From JAKALD01 sp963817785 (lineage in GTDB: Bacteria > Pseudomonadota > Gammaproteobacteria > Burkholderiales > SG8-39), in contig CAWFPL010000004.1 of the NCBI GenBank assembly GCA_963817785.1, positions 1 to 64,000 of the forward strand: a DNA stretch of 64,000 nt. Direction: 5' to 3'. A program made the translations under genes and the position numbers. The first letter of the stretch is position 1, and every line of letters begins with the position of its first letter. Shown in pieces: positions 28,283-37,542 of the stretch. The notes under the pieces are model-generated. The model was not told where the DNA came from. It searched no databases and worked only from the letters and a program-made list of their open reading frames with translations.

Positions 28283-28832
28283 ATGACCGAGTCCTCCACG
28301 ATCCCCACGATCGAGATTGCCCGTACCGACGTCGCCCTCCGGAAGGTGGGCCAGTTCTTCGCCGCCCACATCAGTGACGTGTCCGCGAAGGTGATGGGAA
28401 CAGCCGAGCTGTGCGAACAGATCGAGGCTGTGGCCCTGCACATCCGTGGTCCGCACGCCCGCCGTCGCCGCGATCAACTCCCACCCCTCGCTTCGCGTAC
28501 GGCGCGGTGACCTCCCTCGGGGACCGGGACGGTGCGCGGCGCGTCTGCTCAGGGAAACCAGGCTTCTCGAGCACCTGGCCGCGACGCCCCGCCGTCGTGG
28601 CCGCGGCTACGCCCGCGCGCTCCTGGCCGCCGCCGAGCAGCAGCACCGCGCCACCGACGGCGTCGAGGTGTGGTTCGGGTTCGTCGACGACCACGAACGC
28701 GACGCCCTGGGGTTGTACCGGCACGTCGGATTCGAGATCGCCGCCAGCGCCGCAGAGCTGCCCGGCGCCGCGAACATCATCCGCGGTGCCCGGATCAGCC
28801 GTACGGGCACGTGGATCTACAAGAAGCTCTGA
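28283..28832 (+). CDS. GNAT-like acetyltransferase (frameshifted)
   Basis: Starts MTESSTIPTIEIARTDVALR. Three frames join: residues to AVALHIR, then NSHPSLRYGAVTSLGDRD-like sequence across two shifts (~28450-28545), then LLRETRLLEHLAATPRRRGR and GYARALLAAAEQQHRATDGV with GLYRHVGFEIAASAAELPGA. The RGRGYARALL acetyl-CoA loop and the YRHVGFE strand are GNAT hallmarks. Ends TGIYKKL-like at 28832. Substrate unknown. Confidence 0.55.
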
Positions 28833-29184
28833 CCCGCGAACGCGAGAGGGTGTCATGACCGAGGCATCACCACGATGTTGAAGAGCTTCCGTTTCGGCCA
28901 GTCGGAGCGGCAGGCGTTTGTCCAAGGTAGGGAAGAATGGTGTGCCGCCGCCGAGCTTCTCCAGCTCGACCGATGAGCACTTCACTCCATATGGTTGATG
29001 GCATCGAGCATCGCCTCTCGATGGAGCGCAGCCCCGCTCTGCCTTACAAGCGCACAAGACAGGACGGCAGGCTGAGCGAATGGACGAAACACCTTGGCTT
29101 CCTGACATGGAGGACATCGTGTCGAGTGCGGTCACCTGCTGGTTCGCGGCCAGGTTGTGCGCGTAGCGAAAGGCCAACTGAAAG
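28833..29184. other. Gap with no supported gene
   Basis: A minus-strand stretch reading AFRYAHNLAANQQVTALDTM (near 29175-29115) looks protein-like and in frame for ~45 residues, but I cannot assign it. It may be a remnant of a mobile-element gene. Confidence 0.3.
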
Positions 29185-29700
29185 TCACGACGTTGCCTTG
29201 TTTGTGATGATGTCGTGCCTCTGGATACGGACCGGGCCTGGGCCTTGTGCGCTGAGGGTGTCGTCGGGGTTCAGGAGGAGACAGGCCTTCATGGACAGAC
29301 ATCCACAGCCGATGCAACCGGTCAATTCGTGTTCAAGGTCCTCTATCTGGCGAAGCCGTTCCTCCAGTTGACGTTTCCACAGACGCGAGACGCGTTGCCA
29401 GTCTTGGTGGGTGGGCGCATGGTCGGTCGGTAAACCGTGGAACACCTCTCCGACGTCTGCAAGCGGTATACCAAGTCGCTTGGAGACGATCAGGAGGGAA
29501 ATCCGGCGAAGCATATGCCGCGGATACAGTCGTCTGTTGGCGGAGTTCCGTGCGCTGAAGATCAACCCCTTACGCTCGTAGAAACGCAATGCCGACGCCG
29601 ATACGCCCGTTCGCCGCATCACCTCCCCGATGGTCAGGGGCTCGGTCGGGTCGATATGACGTCCACAGGCTTCGCCTGCTTCATTGCTGGTGTCTGTCAC
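29185..29700 (-). CDS. soxR: SoxR redox-sensing MerR-family activator
   Basis: 171 residues from the GTG at 29700. MerR-type DNA-binding domain (LTIGEVMRRTGVSASALRFY, ERKGLIFSARNSANRRLYPR), a dimerisation helix (RVSRLWKRQLEERLRQIEDL), and the [2Fe-2S] ligand set CIGCGCLSMKAC, spaced C-x2-C-x-C-x5-C exactly as in SoxR. Oxidation of the cluster by redox-cycling compounds activates target promoters. It follows the MFS gene in the same operon, downstream of a perfect SoxR box, so it probably regulates itself and the pump. Confidence 0.92.
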   Translation of the reverse strand: MTDTSNEAGEACGRHIDPTEPLTIGEVMRRTGVSASALRFYERKGLIFSARNSANRRLYPRHMLRRISLLIVSKRLGIPLADVGEVFHGLPTDHAPTHQDWQRVSRLWKRQLEERLRQIEDLEHELTGCIGCGCLSMKACLLLNPDDTLSAQGPGPVRIQRHDIITNKATS

Positions 29701-31200
29701 GACATGGCACCTACATCGTGTCCGGGTTCCGGGGAGCGCATGAGACAACAGCACCGCGATGGACGCGGAGAGCAGGAGGCAGATACCGCCGACTCCGATC
29801 TGAGTGAAGTGCCACGATGTGGTCAACGCGTCCACCTCGGCGTCTTGGGCGGCGCCGAGGCGGCCCGCGCTCACCGCAGCCGCGCGTTCGGGGTCGCCGA
29901 GCTGATGGGAAAGGAACCCGATAAGTGCGGCGCTGAAGGCGGCGATCACGAGGGCCTCGGCTGCTCCGCGGAGGGTGTTGAGAAACCCTGCCGCTGTGCC
30001 GACAAGGTGTGCAGGGACAAGGCTCATTGCCTGGCCGTCGGTGATTCCGAATGATGCCCCCATACCGACACCGATCATCAGGAGCGGTACTGCGATCAGA
30101 GTCGTCGTGTTGTCGGGGCCGAGCATGAGCAGGCCGAAGTTCCCGGCGACGACGAGCCCGAGTGCGATCATGATGATCAGTCGCGCGGAGACGCCTTTGT
30201 TGACCATGCCGACGGCGAGGACGGGGGCCAGCAATACCGGTGCGGTCAACAGCAGCATCGCGAGCCCCGCGGTCACAGGTGTGAAGTCAACCGCCGCCTG
30301 TAGGTAGGTGGGGGAGGAACACCAGAACGCCGAGGAAACCAATCGAGGTGGTCAGCGTCGCCAGGCACCAGCCCGACGGACCTGCGGTGGGCGACGAGTT
30401 CGGGTGCCAGCACCGGGGCGCTGCTGCGCCGTTGGGCGATGGCGAAGGCGACGAGCCCGAGTGCTCCGAGAACGAGTGTGAGAAGGACTATGGGGTGCGT
30501 CCAACCGAGCTCAGGTGCTTCCAGAAGAGCGAACATCAGAGCGCTGAGGGCTACGACGAACAGGACGCTCCCGATCCAGTCGGTGCGGACGTCGTTCGCG
30601 CGGGACTCAGGAAGACGTCGTGCGCCGAGGACGATGCCGAGGCCAATGACCGCGAACACGACGAAGCTCCCTCGCCAGCCGGTCAGCGAGATCAACTCCT
30701 CGATCGACCAGGGTTGGGCCGACAGCGATGCCGACTCCTGCCATCGTTCCCATGAACGCGAATGCGCGGTTGCGGGCGGCACCGTCGTAGTTCGAGGCCA
30801 GGAGTGCTCCGCCAGCAGCCATAATGCCCGCACCACCGGCGCCGGAGACGATACGTGCGATATCCACCATCAGGATCGTGGGGGCCAGTGCGGTCGCCAG
30901 AAACCCGGAGGAGAACACGATGGCTGCGGCGACGAACATCCGGCGACGACCTATGCGGTCTGCCGTAGCACCGGGCACGAGCGTCATCGCCGCGAAGGCG
31001 AGGTTGTACCCGGCGACCACCCAGTTCAGTGCCGACCCGGATGCGTCGAGGTCACGTCCGATGCCCGGCAGGGCAATCGCGGTGCCTGAAATCGACATCG
31101 CCACCAGGCCAACGCCGATCAATACGACAGGCAACGTCAACCGTGACGGTGTCGTTGGTGCCGCGGGTGTAGAGGCGTCGGAGACAGTAGGGGATTCCAC
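29698..31200 (-). CDS. MFS drug-efflux transporter, SoxR-controlled (frameshifted)
   Basis: GTG at 31200 after AAAGGG. Reads as a DHA-type permease across three frames (shifts ~30715 and ~30330): LVAMSISGTAIALPGIGRDL, LNWVVAGYNLAFAAMTLVPG, ATADRIGRRRMFVAAAIVFS (conserved loop 2-3), FVVFAVIGLGIVLGARRLPE, LAMLLLTAPVLLAPVLAVGM and MIGVGMGASFGITDGQAMSL. Total ~490 residues. In the present sequence its last frame runs without a stop into soxR; an indel near 29715 is the likely cause. Likely pumps redox-active compounds sensed by SoxR. Confidence 0.82.
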
Positions 31201-31251
31201 GGTGAGGCCCTTTCTTCGCGGGCGAGTTGCCCGTGACATGTCCACACCAGC

Positions 31252-31271
31252 ACCTCAACCATGGTTGAGGT
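31252..31271. promoter_or_regulatory. SoxR box (perfect 20-bp palindrome)
   Basis: ACCTCAACCATGGTTGAGGT is self-complementary. Its core CCTCAA...TTGAGG equals the arms of the E. coli soxS operator. On the minus strand TTGACC (31274-31269) precedes it as a -35 element, with the box in the spacer, as expected for a MerR-type activator. It lies 52 bp upstream of the MFS start. Confidence 0.9.
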
Positions 31272-31374
31272 CAATCCCATGAATTCCTCTGAATGGCGCG
31301 GCAGCTTCTCGGTTGATGGCGTCGTGGCCGCCCGGATGGGGTGAACCCACGTCCTGGTGCGCTGAAAGTGGCTG

Positions 31375-31417
31375 TGAGCAGTGCCGATGGCACGTCCCGG
31401 AATGGGGGCGTGCCATC
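31375..31417. repeat. 24-bp box copy 1, extended to a hairpin
   Basis: Copy 1 of the repeated box spans 31375-31398 (TGAGCAGTGCC then GATGGCACGTCCC). In this copy only, GATGGCACG (31386-31394) is matched by CGTGCCATC (31409-31417), forming a 9-bp perfect stem. It ends 79 bp before the -35 of promoter B. Confidence 0.65.
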
Positions 31418-31477
31418 TTCCGTATCGGGGTCGGAGCGTTCTTTCGGTGGCGTCAGGAAATCGATACCGCTCAGGGG

Positions 31478-31507
31478 TTGCAACATTGCAATGACGTTTT
31501 GTATGTA
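31478..31507 (+). promoter_or_regulatory. Repeated plasmid promoter/operator, copy B
   Basis: TTGCAA (31478-31483), 18-bp spacer, TATGTA (31502-31507). Inverted repeat TGCAA (31487-31491) and TTGTA (31499-31503), 7 bp apart. Feeds the gene at 31543. Confidence 0.65.
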
Positions 31508-31542
31508 TGGCCTGTCGAAAACATCGAACAAAGGAGCATCGA

Positions 31543-31755
31543 ATGTCGAATACCGCTGTTGCAGAACTCATCACCGTCACCATCACCGGAACGCCGGTGC
31601 GCGCCGAGATCGCCGAGATCCTCGGATACCGCACCGACTTCTTCGGCGGCCGGGTCGCTGATGTGCGCCTGACCGACGGCACCGTCGCCCGGCACGTGGA
31701 CACCCTCGACATCGAGGTGAGCGCCGCCGCGCGCGGCGCACTCGCCGCCGCCTGA
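31543..31755 (+). CDS. Hypothetical protein, 70 aa
   Basis: AAAGGAG lies 8 bases before the ATG. Compact alpha/beta sequence: VAELITVTITGTPVRAEIAE then TDGTVARHVDTLDIEVSAAA. Not recognised. Downstream of promoter B, with a second small gene 46 bp after it on the same strand. Confidence 0.6.
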   Translation: MSNTAVAELITVTITGTPVRAEIAEILGYRTDFFGGRVADVRLTDGTVARHVDTLDIEVSAAARGALAAA

Positions 31756-31801
31756 TCGTTCGCCGCACTCGAATCCCTCGACCCAGCACAGGAGATCGCC
31801 C

Positions 31802-32281
31802 ATGACTGCACTCGCCACCGCGCTGCCCACCGGTGTCGCTGCCGAGGTCGACGGGGCCGCCGCGCTCGTCGTCGGCTACGTCCACGGCTTCCCGCGTCAT
31901 CCGCAGCGCGGCGCATTGGTGCAGCCGCTGCGCGGCGCGCAGACCTCGGTCTCGGAGACCGGGGTGATCGGCGTACCGCTCTACGCGCTCGTCTCGGTCG
32001 ACTGGGCCACCGAAGTGACCACCATCGAACCGGGTGGCCGCACGCGGACGGTGTTCGCCACCGGCTGGCCGGGCACCCCGCAGGGGACCACCTGGTACCT
32101 GCACCCGGTCGCCCACCGCGCGGACCTGGGCCTGTACGTGCTCGACCCCGATTCGCGGTACGCCGCGAGCGGGCGCGACGCCGAGGTGCCTGCGCGGGTG
32201 CGTGCGGCGGTCCGGTCGTGGGGGTTCGGCGGCGCCGAGGGGGTCCCGGCGCGCGTGGCGGTGCACAACTTCGTGTTGTAG
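31802..32281 (+). CDS. Hypothetical protein, 159 aa
   Basis: Intact; CAGGAG before the ATG. Contains GYVHGFPRHPQRGALVQPLR and VDWATEVTTIEPGGRTRTVF, beta-rich, no membrane segment. Not recognised; likely a plasmid backbone protein co-transcribed with the gene before it. Confidence 0.6.
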   Translation: MTALATALPTGVAAEVDGAAALVVGYVHGFPRHPQRGALVQPLRGAQTSVSETGVIGVPLYALVSVDWATEVTTIEPGGRTRTVFATGWPGTPQGTTWYLHPVAHRADLGLYVLDPDSRYAASGRDAEVPARVRAAVRSWGFGGAEGVPARVAVHNFVL

Positions 32282-32317
32282 CGGGAATGTGCTGGTCATC
32301 GCCTCGGACACCTCAGG

Positions 32318-32359
32318 AGTTGTCAGAATGACAACTAATCATGTAGTTTTAAGTTGTCA
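32318..32359. promoter_or_regulatory. Operator-like inverted repeat AGTTGTCA / TGACAACT
   Basis: AGTTGTCA (32318-32325) and TGACAACT (32329-32336) are perfect inverted half-sites around GAA; a third copy AGTTGTCA lies at 32352-32359. They sit just upstream of a HicA-like gene, in an AT-rich stretch, and may be the binding site of its autoregulator. Confidence 0.65.
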
Positions 32360-32381
32360 AACAACAACGGAGGTGGAAGTA

Positions 32382-32603
32382 TTGGACCGGTTCAAGGGGA
32401 TCGACAAGGACACCCGCAAAGCCCTCAAGGCACTCGAGGAGGCAGGATTCGTGATTCGCCGAGCGAAGAGCGGCCACCCGATGGTCTACAAGGACGACGT
32501 GCTGATCAGCACGTTCTCGGGTACCGCGAGCGATTCGGCGCGCCTTCCTAACTCCCTCGCGCCGCTGAGGCGCGCAGGGTTCGAGTGGCCACCGCGCCGC
32601 TGA
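32382..32603 (+). CDS. HicA-like small protein, 73 aa
   Basis: TTG at 32382 is chosen because GGAGG lies 8 bases upstream; GTG at 32373 would overlap it. The sequence TRKALKALEEAGFVIRRAKS, GHPMVYKDDVLIST and LAPLRRAGFEWPPR follows the HicA pattern (helix, GxxH strand, C-terminal helix), a double-stranded-RNA-binding-like fold used by mRNA-cleaving toxins. No HicB antitoxin gene is adjacent, so a toxin role is uncertain. Confidence 0.5.
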   Translation: MDRFKGIDKDTRKALKALEEAGFVIRRAKSGHPMVYKDDVLISTFSGTASDSARLPNSLAPLRRAGFEWPPRR

Positions 32604-32709
32604 GACCGACAAGGGCCGGGGGTGCTGGAATCACCCCCGGCCCGATCCCCATTGTCCACCACCGCATCCGACCGACCCCACAACCAGCACAGGAAAGGAC
32701 TTTCGCGCC

Positions 32710-33148
32710 ATGACCGCACAGTCGTACAACGTCGTCGCCGAGATCGACGTCAGCTTCGACGAACACACCGCCGAGCAGTTGCTCGACCCCATCGCCGACT
32801 ACAGCGGAGCCGCCGGCCGCTCCGAACTCGGCCACACCGAAGTCGTCTTCACCCTCCCGGCGCAGACCCTCCGGCAGGCCAACACCACCGCCCTGGCCAT
32901 CCTCGAGACCTACCCGTGGCCGCTGCGCTCGCTGCGCGTGCTGCCCACCGACGACTACGACCGGCTCGTCGACGCGATCGACGTCCCGCCGCTGGTTGTC
33001 GGTCCAGGAGGCCGCCGACCAGCTCGGTATCAGCCGCCAGGGCGTCCTCAAGGCGATCACCACCGGTTCGCTGCCCGCGATCCGTGTCGGCAGCACCTGG
33101 ATCGTGCGCGAATCCGCTGTGCGCGCCCGCACACAGCGCAGCGCCTGA
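32710..33148 (+). CDS. Helix-turn-helix excisionase-like protein (frameshifted)
   Basis: N-terminal ~90 residues are a small alpha/beta domain (YNVVAEIDVSFDEHTAEQLL, EVVFTLPAQTLRQANTTALA). An indel near 33000 leads to SVQEAADQLGISRQGVLKAI and GSLPAIRVGSTWIVRESAV, a typical excisionase/HTH_17 DNA-binding domain, ending at 33148. About 145 residues. Domain pair known from actinobacterial plasmids as a DNA-binding protein; its targets could include the repeated operators nearby. Confidence 0.65.
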
Positions 33149-33265
33149 CCTCCACCTGCTTGGTGAATCGCCCCCACCTCGAGGACAATTCGCGTCCCCG
33201 GGTGCACCGTCGTGCCCCGGCCCGCCGCGAGGTCACCACCTCGACACCCGAGAAGGGGGACACAC

Positions 33266-34080
33266 GTGCCCAGTTCTGCGCTCGTCACACCGGGAGACGA
33301 CCGGTCTCCGGTGCTCATCCACGTCCCGCACGCCTCCCGCGTCATCCCGCCCGAGGTGCGCGCGGACCTGCTCCTGACCGATACCGAACTGGCCGCCGAA
33401 CTCGACGAATCGACCGACACCGCCACCGACGAGATCGCAGCGGCAGCACTACGCCACACCGGCCGGCGCCGACGACCGTGGTCAACACGCTATCGCGGCT
33501 GGTGATCGACCCCGAACGGTTCCCCGACGCGGGGGAGCCGGCCAATGGGTTCGGCCGGGGCGCGGTCTACACCCGCACCTGCACCGGCACGCCGCTACGA
33601 CCCGAGCCGTACCCGCACGCCGAGCACCTGCTCGACGGCTATTTCCGTCCCTACGCCGACGCCGTCACCGCAGCGGTCGAGGAGCGTCTGCGCGTGTGCG
33701 GCCGCGCGGTGATCATCGACCTGCACTCGTACCCCGAGGCGCCGTCCGGGTTCGAGGATCCCGCCGCCGCGCGCCCCGCATTGTGTATCGGCACCGATGC
33801 GGTCCACACCCCCGGCTGGCTGGCCAGGCTCGACCCGTGGCGCATTCGCGTCCCTCGCCGAGATCGCGAGATCGGCGAGAACACGCCGTATTCGGGGTGT
33901 TACGTGCCGCTGCGCCACTACGGCCGCGACGAACGCGTGACCTCGGTGATGATCGAGCTGCGCCGCGATGTCTACCTCACCGACCCGCGCACCCCGCACC
34001 CCGAGCGGGTGGAGCGGATCGGCCGCGCCCTGGCTGTTCTCATCGACCAGGTCACCGCGCAGGTGGCCGCCGATGTGTAA
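33266..34080 (+). CDS. N-formylglutamate amidohydrolase-like protein (frameshifted)
   Basis: GTG start after GAAGGGGG. Opens PVLIHVPHASRVIPPEVRAD, the metal-binding strand of the family, then after an indel (~33465) LVIDPERFPDAGEPANGFGR, VIIDLHSYPEAPSGFED (second metal motif) and, across a compensated shift near 33850, GENTPYSGCYVPL and VMIELRRDVYLTDPRTPHPE. About 270 residues, the family length. Cleaves N-formylglutamate or a related amide; its plasmid setting gives no pathway. Confidence 0.75.
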
Positions 34081-34430
34081 ACCCAAACCGGGCCCGCGCT
34101 GCACCCCGCACATGCGTGCCGCGCCTCGATCAGGTCGCCGCGCGCGTCGCAGGTTGCCCGCACGCGGCTGGCCGAGAATCCGACACATGCGCGGTTGCAA
34201 CGTCGCCTCGCCGCCGCCGAGGCCGACCACGCGCAGACCCTCGCGCTGTACGACTCCACCCCGGGCGGGCAGGACGAGCTGCGCGCGGCGATCGAGGCGT
34301 CCGGCGATCTGAGTGACCGGGACGCGCTGACCGCGCGTTTACGGGACGCTGAGAGGCTCGAGCCGAGCAAACTGCCGCCCTGCGCCGCGTGCGCGCCGAG
34401 GACAAGACCGACAGGGAAGGAATCGACGAT
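34073..34430 (+). CDS. Hypothetical plasmid protein (frameshifted)
   Basis: ATG overlaps the previous stop (ATGTGTAA). Begins MCKPKPGPRCTPHMRAA; two shifts later reads LAENPTHARLQRRLAAAEAD, HAQTLALYDSTPGGQDELRA and LRRVRAEDKTDREG. Helical, charged, cysteine-bearing N-terminus. No clear stop before the next gene. Not recognised. Confidence 0.45.
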
Positions 34431-34582
34431 GTACCACGAGGAACCGATGACACAGGAGCGCCGAGAAACGTTCTGGCGGCACGTACGGGTGGAGCCCGGA
34501 CCTACCGGAGGACAAGCGCAAGAAGATCGAGCAACGCTTCACCGACCCGAAGATCCAGGAGGCCGAAGCGCTCGGCTTCTGA
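34429..34582 (+). CDS. Small hypothetical protein, ~50 aa (frameshifted)
   Basis: AGGGAAGGA precedes the ATG. Reads MTQERRETFWRHVRVE, then after an indel near 34500 DLPEDKRKKIEQRFTDPKIQ and EAEALGF before TGA. Strongly charged helical peptide. Function unknown. Confidence 0.4.
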
Positions 34583-34591
34583 TCAACGATC

Positions 34592-35203
34592 AGCGCGATC
34601 ACCCCGGCAGCCGAACACACACCCACCGAGGCCGAGCGCGAACGCTTCACCTCCGCGGGAATGTCCGCGCCGACGCTCTACGAGCTGGCACCGCACGACT
34701 CCGGCGTCTACCGCGCCCAGATGCTCGAGCTGACCGAAAGAATCCCTACGCCGCGTCGGTGTACGTCTACGACGAGGACGAATACCGACAGATGCGGCTG
34801 CTGGTGACCGATGACGGAAGGGCCGGCATCGCGCTCAAAGGCGACGAGATCGTCTCCGCGTTCGCCCACAAAGACTGCGCGCACCCCAAGTCCGTGCAGT
34901 CGATGCTCGTCCCACGCCACCGCGCTCGGCGGCCATCGTCTGGACTGTTTCGACACGGTGCTTGCCGGATCTGTATGCCGACGCCGGGTTCGTGCCGGTC
35001 GCGCGGCTGAAGTGGAACGACGACTACGCCCCAGACGGGTGGGACTACGACACGTTCCGTGCGTTCAATGACGGTCGCCCGGATGTGGTGTTCATGGCCT
35101 ACGACCCCGATCGTGTCGGGGGCGACTACACGCCCGGGCGGGGGATTACGTCGACGACTACGACGACGGCATCGCCCGTGCCCAGCAGTACCGGTCGCAC
35201 TGA
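34592..35203 (+). CDS. GNAT-like plasmid/phage protein (frameshifted)
   Basis: No clean start; reading begins near AITPAAEHTPTEAERERFTS. Further blocks over four frames: YRAQMLELTE, AASVYVYDEDEYRQMRLLVT, GIALKGDEIVSAFAHKDCAH, ALGGHRLDCFDTVL, LYADAGFVPVARLKWNDDYA and GRPDVVFMAYDPDR, with DDYDDGIARAQQYRSH at the end. This resembles acetyltransferase-like proteins of actinophages. At least four indels. Function unproven. Confidence 0.5.
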
Positions 35204-35233
35204 CGACTGCGCCCCGCGCGCTGTGGCTCGAAT

Positions 35234-35269
35234 CCGTCCCCGCAACCGATGATTCGGGTGCGGGGACGG
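35234..35269. terminator. Stem-loop after the GNAT-like gene
   Basis: CCGTCCCCGCA (35234-35244) pairs perfectly with TGCGGGGACGG (35259-35269). It separates the plasmid gene run from the dprE1 remnant. Confidence 0.55.
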
Positions 35270-35289
35270 AGCGCCCGGCGCCGTGATCG

Positions 35290-35815
35290 GCACAGGGGCC
35301 TGTCCGGAAACCATGTCGAATCGCTCGATCTGCTCACCGCCGACGGGTCCATCCGCACTCTGAGCCCCTCGGACGACGACCGCGACCTGTTCTGGGCAAC
35401 GGTCGGCGGCATGGGGTTGACCGGCATCGTCGTGCGGGCGCGCGTGCGCATGAAGCACACCGAAACCGCCTACTTCATCGCCGACGCACGACCGCACCGC
35501 CAACCTCGACGAAACGATGGAACTGCTGGCCGGAGGATCCGACGACGGTTACGACTACTCGATGTCGGTGCCCGATACCATCTCCACCGGCTCAGAAGCT
35601 CGGGCCGGGCGGGATTCACCCGTGGCTCCCTTGCAACTCTTGATCAGCTTCCGCCGAAACTCCGATCGGGATCCGTTGCGGTTCACAGCGCCTCAACTAT
35701 TTACGGTTCCAGACATCTTTCCGAGCGGAATGGTCAACCGGGTCACCACGCGGATCGCCTCGGAAGCGGCGTATCGGATGATCCGAAGCACGGCCGGGGC
35801 ACCGTCCAGAATCGT
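35290..35815 (+). pseudogene. dprE1: dprE1-like oxidoreductase, middle part (left of ISL3 insertion)
   Basis: DprE1 oxidises decaprenylphosphoryl-ribose for arabinan synthesis in mycolate-containing bacteria. The fragment lacks the first ~150 residues. Visible blocks: GNHVESLDLLTADGSIRTL, LFWATVGGMGLTGIVVRARV, TAYFIAD, then after an indel LDETMELLAGGSDDGYDYSM, FTAPQLFTVPDIFPSGMVNR and finally GRGTVQN at ~35815, where transposase sequence begins on the other strand. Continues at 37091 after about 26 missing residues. Confidence 0.75.
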
Positions 35816-36971
35816 AGGCCCGGCGGATGACCAACCGGACCTTGTTGTTCAGGCCCTCGTGGCGTCCGTTGGCCAACCCCCGGGTGACGGCCGCGAAGAT
35901 GCCATCGAGATGCTTCCGGATCGTGCGGCCGACCTTGACGAACTGCGGGATGCGGCACCGCTGCGCCCACGAACACCATCGTCCGAGCATGGCGTGCACC
36001 TGATCGGCGTCGAGGTCACCGGCGAACACCGCCCGCAGGGCCTCCTTCAACTCGTAGGCACGCACCAGAGCACCACCGTGGCGTTTGAGTGAATCGAGGG
36101 TCGATTCCTGTTTGGCGGTGAGCTTTTCCGGGTTCTTGAGCAACACCCACCGAGCCCCCTTGTAGGTTTTCGCGACCTGCGTGTCCGACAGGGTGCGCGC
36201 CAATTGCCACTGTCGACGGCGCACGTCGTCGAGCGCGGCGGTGGCCAGTTTGACGACGTGAAACGGATCGAAGCAGATCGTTGCCTGCGGGGCGTGGGCG
36301 CGCACCGACTTCCGATACGCCGGCCCCAGATCCATCGACACCGCTTCGATCTTCTCGGCCCCACCGTCGGGCAGCGCGTCGGTGAAGAACTCGTCGAGCG
36401 CGGCCGCGTTCTTGCCTTCGGTACCCCACACGATCGTTCCGGACTCGTGGTCGGATACCAGGGTCAGATACTTGTGGTGCCGACGCCACGATATTTCGTC
36501 GACGCCGATGTCGACCAGATTCGCGAACCGGTCCGGGTCGAGTTTCTCGGCGGCGACCCGGCTGCACATCGCGCCGACGGTGCGCCAGGTGACGCGGCAG
36601 AAACGGGCCACGGTGGATTTGTCGGTCTTGGTGGCCAGCCATACCGCCAGGTCCTCGAAGTCGCGGGTGAACTTCGATCCGGGGCGGGCGAAGTCCACTG
36701 CCTCGGCCAGCACCCCGTGTTCGGGGCAGTGCAGTCGTCGGCGTCGTAGGGTGAGCACACAGATGCGTCCGCCCAGGTCCAGGTGCCGCCACGACGAATC
36801 CACGTCGCGGGTGTCGTAGCGGTGACGGGTCGAGAATGCGCAGTGTGGGCACTGCATCCGGCGGTGTTTCGGGTGGACCTCGACCACGACGCGACCGTCG
36901 GTGATCTCGACGTCACGGACGGTGGTGCTCGGCAGAGCCAGCAGTTGGTTCAGTAGGGTGGTGGCGCGCAC
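35800..36971 (-). CDS. ISL3-family transposase, C-terminus truncated
   Basis: Intact from ATG 36971 for ~390 residues. Zinc-finger N-terminus (CPHCAFSTRHRYDTRDVDSS, CPEHGVLAEAVDF), HTH segment (VARFCRVTWRTVGAMCSRVA), and DDE domain: VDIGVDEISWRRHHKYLTLV, VSMDLGPAYRKSVRAHAPQA, FDPFHVVKLATAALDDVRRR and GRHEGLNNKVRLVIRRAY, where the catalytic Glu lies. Family proteins continue with FHS..., but here the frame runs into dprE1 sequence and stops at 35697. Confidence 0.88.
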
Positions 36972-37090
36972 GGGTCGGCTCCGGTGGGTGGATGAGTGTA
37001 GGAGCTTTCGACCTTACGGGCGGCCCGTGCGCCCATCCTCACTGCTGCTCGTCGTAGCACATGCTCGGTCATCCACATTCAGAGCAATAG
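35800..37090 (-). mobile_element. ISL3-family insertion sequence, left end truncated
   Basis: The element sits inside dprE1. The transposase C-terminus is lost at the left junction (~35815) and no terminal inverted repeat pair can be matched, so the element has lost its left end together with ~78 bp of dprE1. The right part, upstream of the transposase start, runs to about 37090. Confidence 0.65.
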
Positions 37091-37483
37091 ATCCAGTTTT
37101 CGGTCCCCTTCGGTGCCGAGCAGAAACTCGCCGACACCATTCGTGTGATCGCCGAGTCCGGCCACCGGTCATTCCTGAACGTGTTCAAACGAATGGGAGA
37201 AGGCAACCCGGCCCCGCTGTCGTGGCCCGAACCGGGCTACATGCTCAGCCTCGACTTCCCGATCCGTGACGGCCTCGGCAAATTCTGCGACGAACTCGAC
37301 GAACGCGTCCTCGATCTCGGTGGCCGACTGTACTTCGCGAAGGACTCACGAAGCACACCTGAGCGCATCGCCCGGATGTACCCGAGGCTCGATGAATGGC
37401 GGGCAACCAGGGACCGCATCGACCCCGACGGTGTGTTCATATCTGATCTTGCGCGCAGGCTCCGATTGGTTGCTCTTGGTTGA
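37091..37483 (+). pseudogene. dprE1: dprE1-like oxidoreductase, C-terminal part (right of ISL3 insertion)
   Basis: Continues the protein after the element: FGAEQKLADTIRVIAESGHR, SFLNVFKRMGEGNPAPLSWP, LDFPIRDGLGKFCDELDERV, LDLGGRLYFAKDSRSTPERI and LARRLRLVALG, then TGA at 37483. By alignment from memory the position of the benzothiazinone-target cysteine (Cys387 in M. tuberculosis, before VDFPIKDG) is a serine here (MLSLDFPIRDG). The fragment cannot be functional as it stands. Confidence 0.78.
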
Positions 37484-37542
37484 TGCCGCGCGCGTGTCGG
37501 TTGGTGCGTGGTGGCGGAATCAAAGCTCTGGAGATGATGGCT

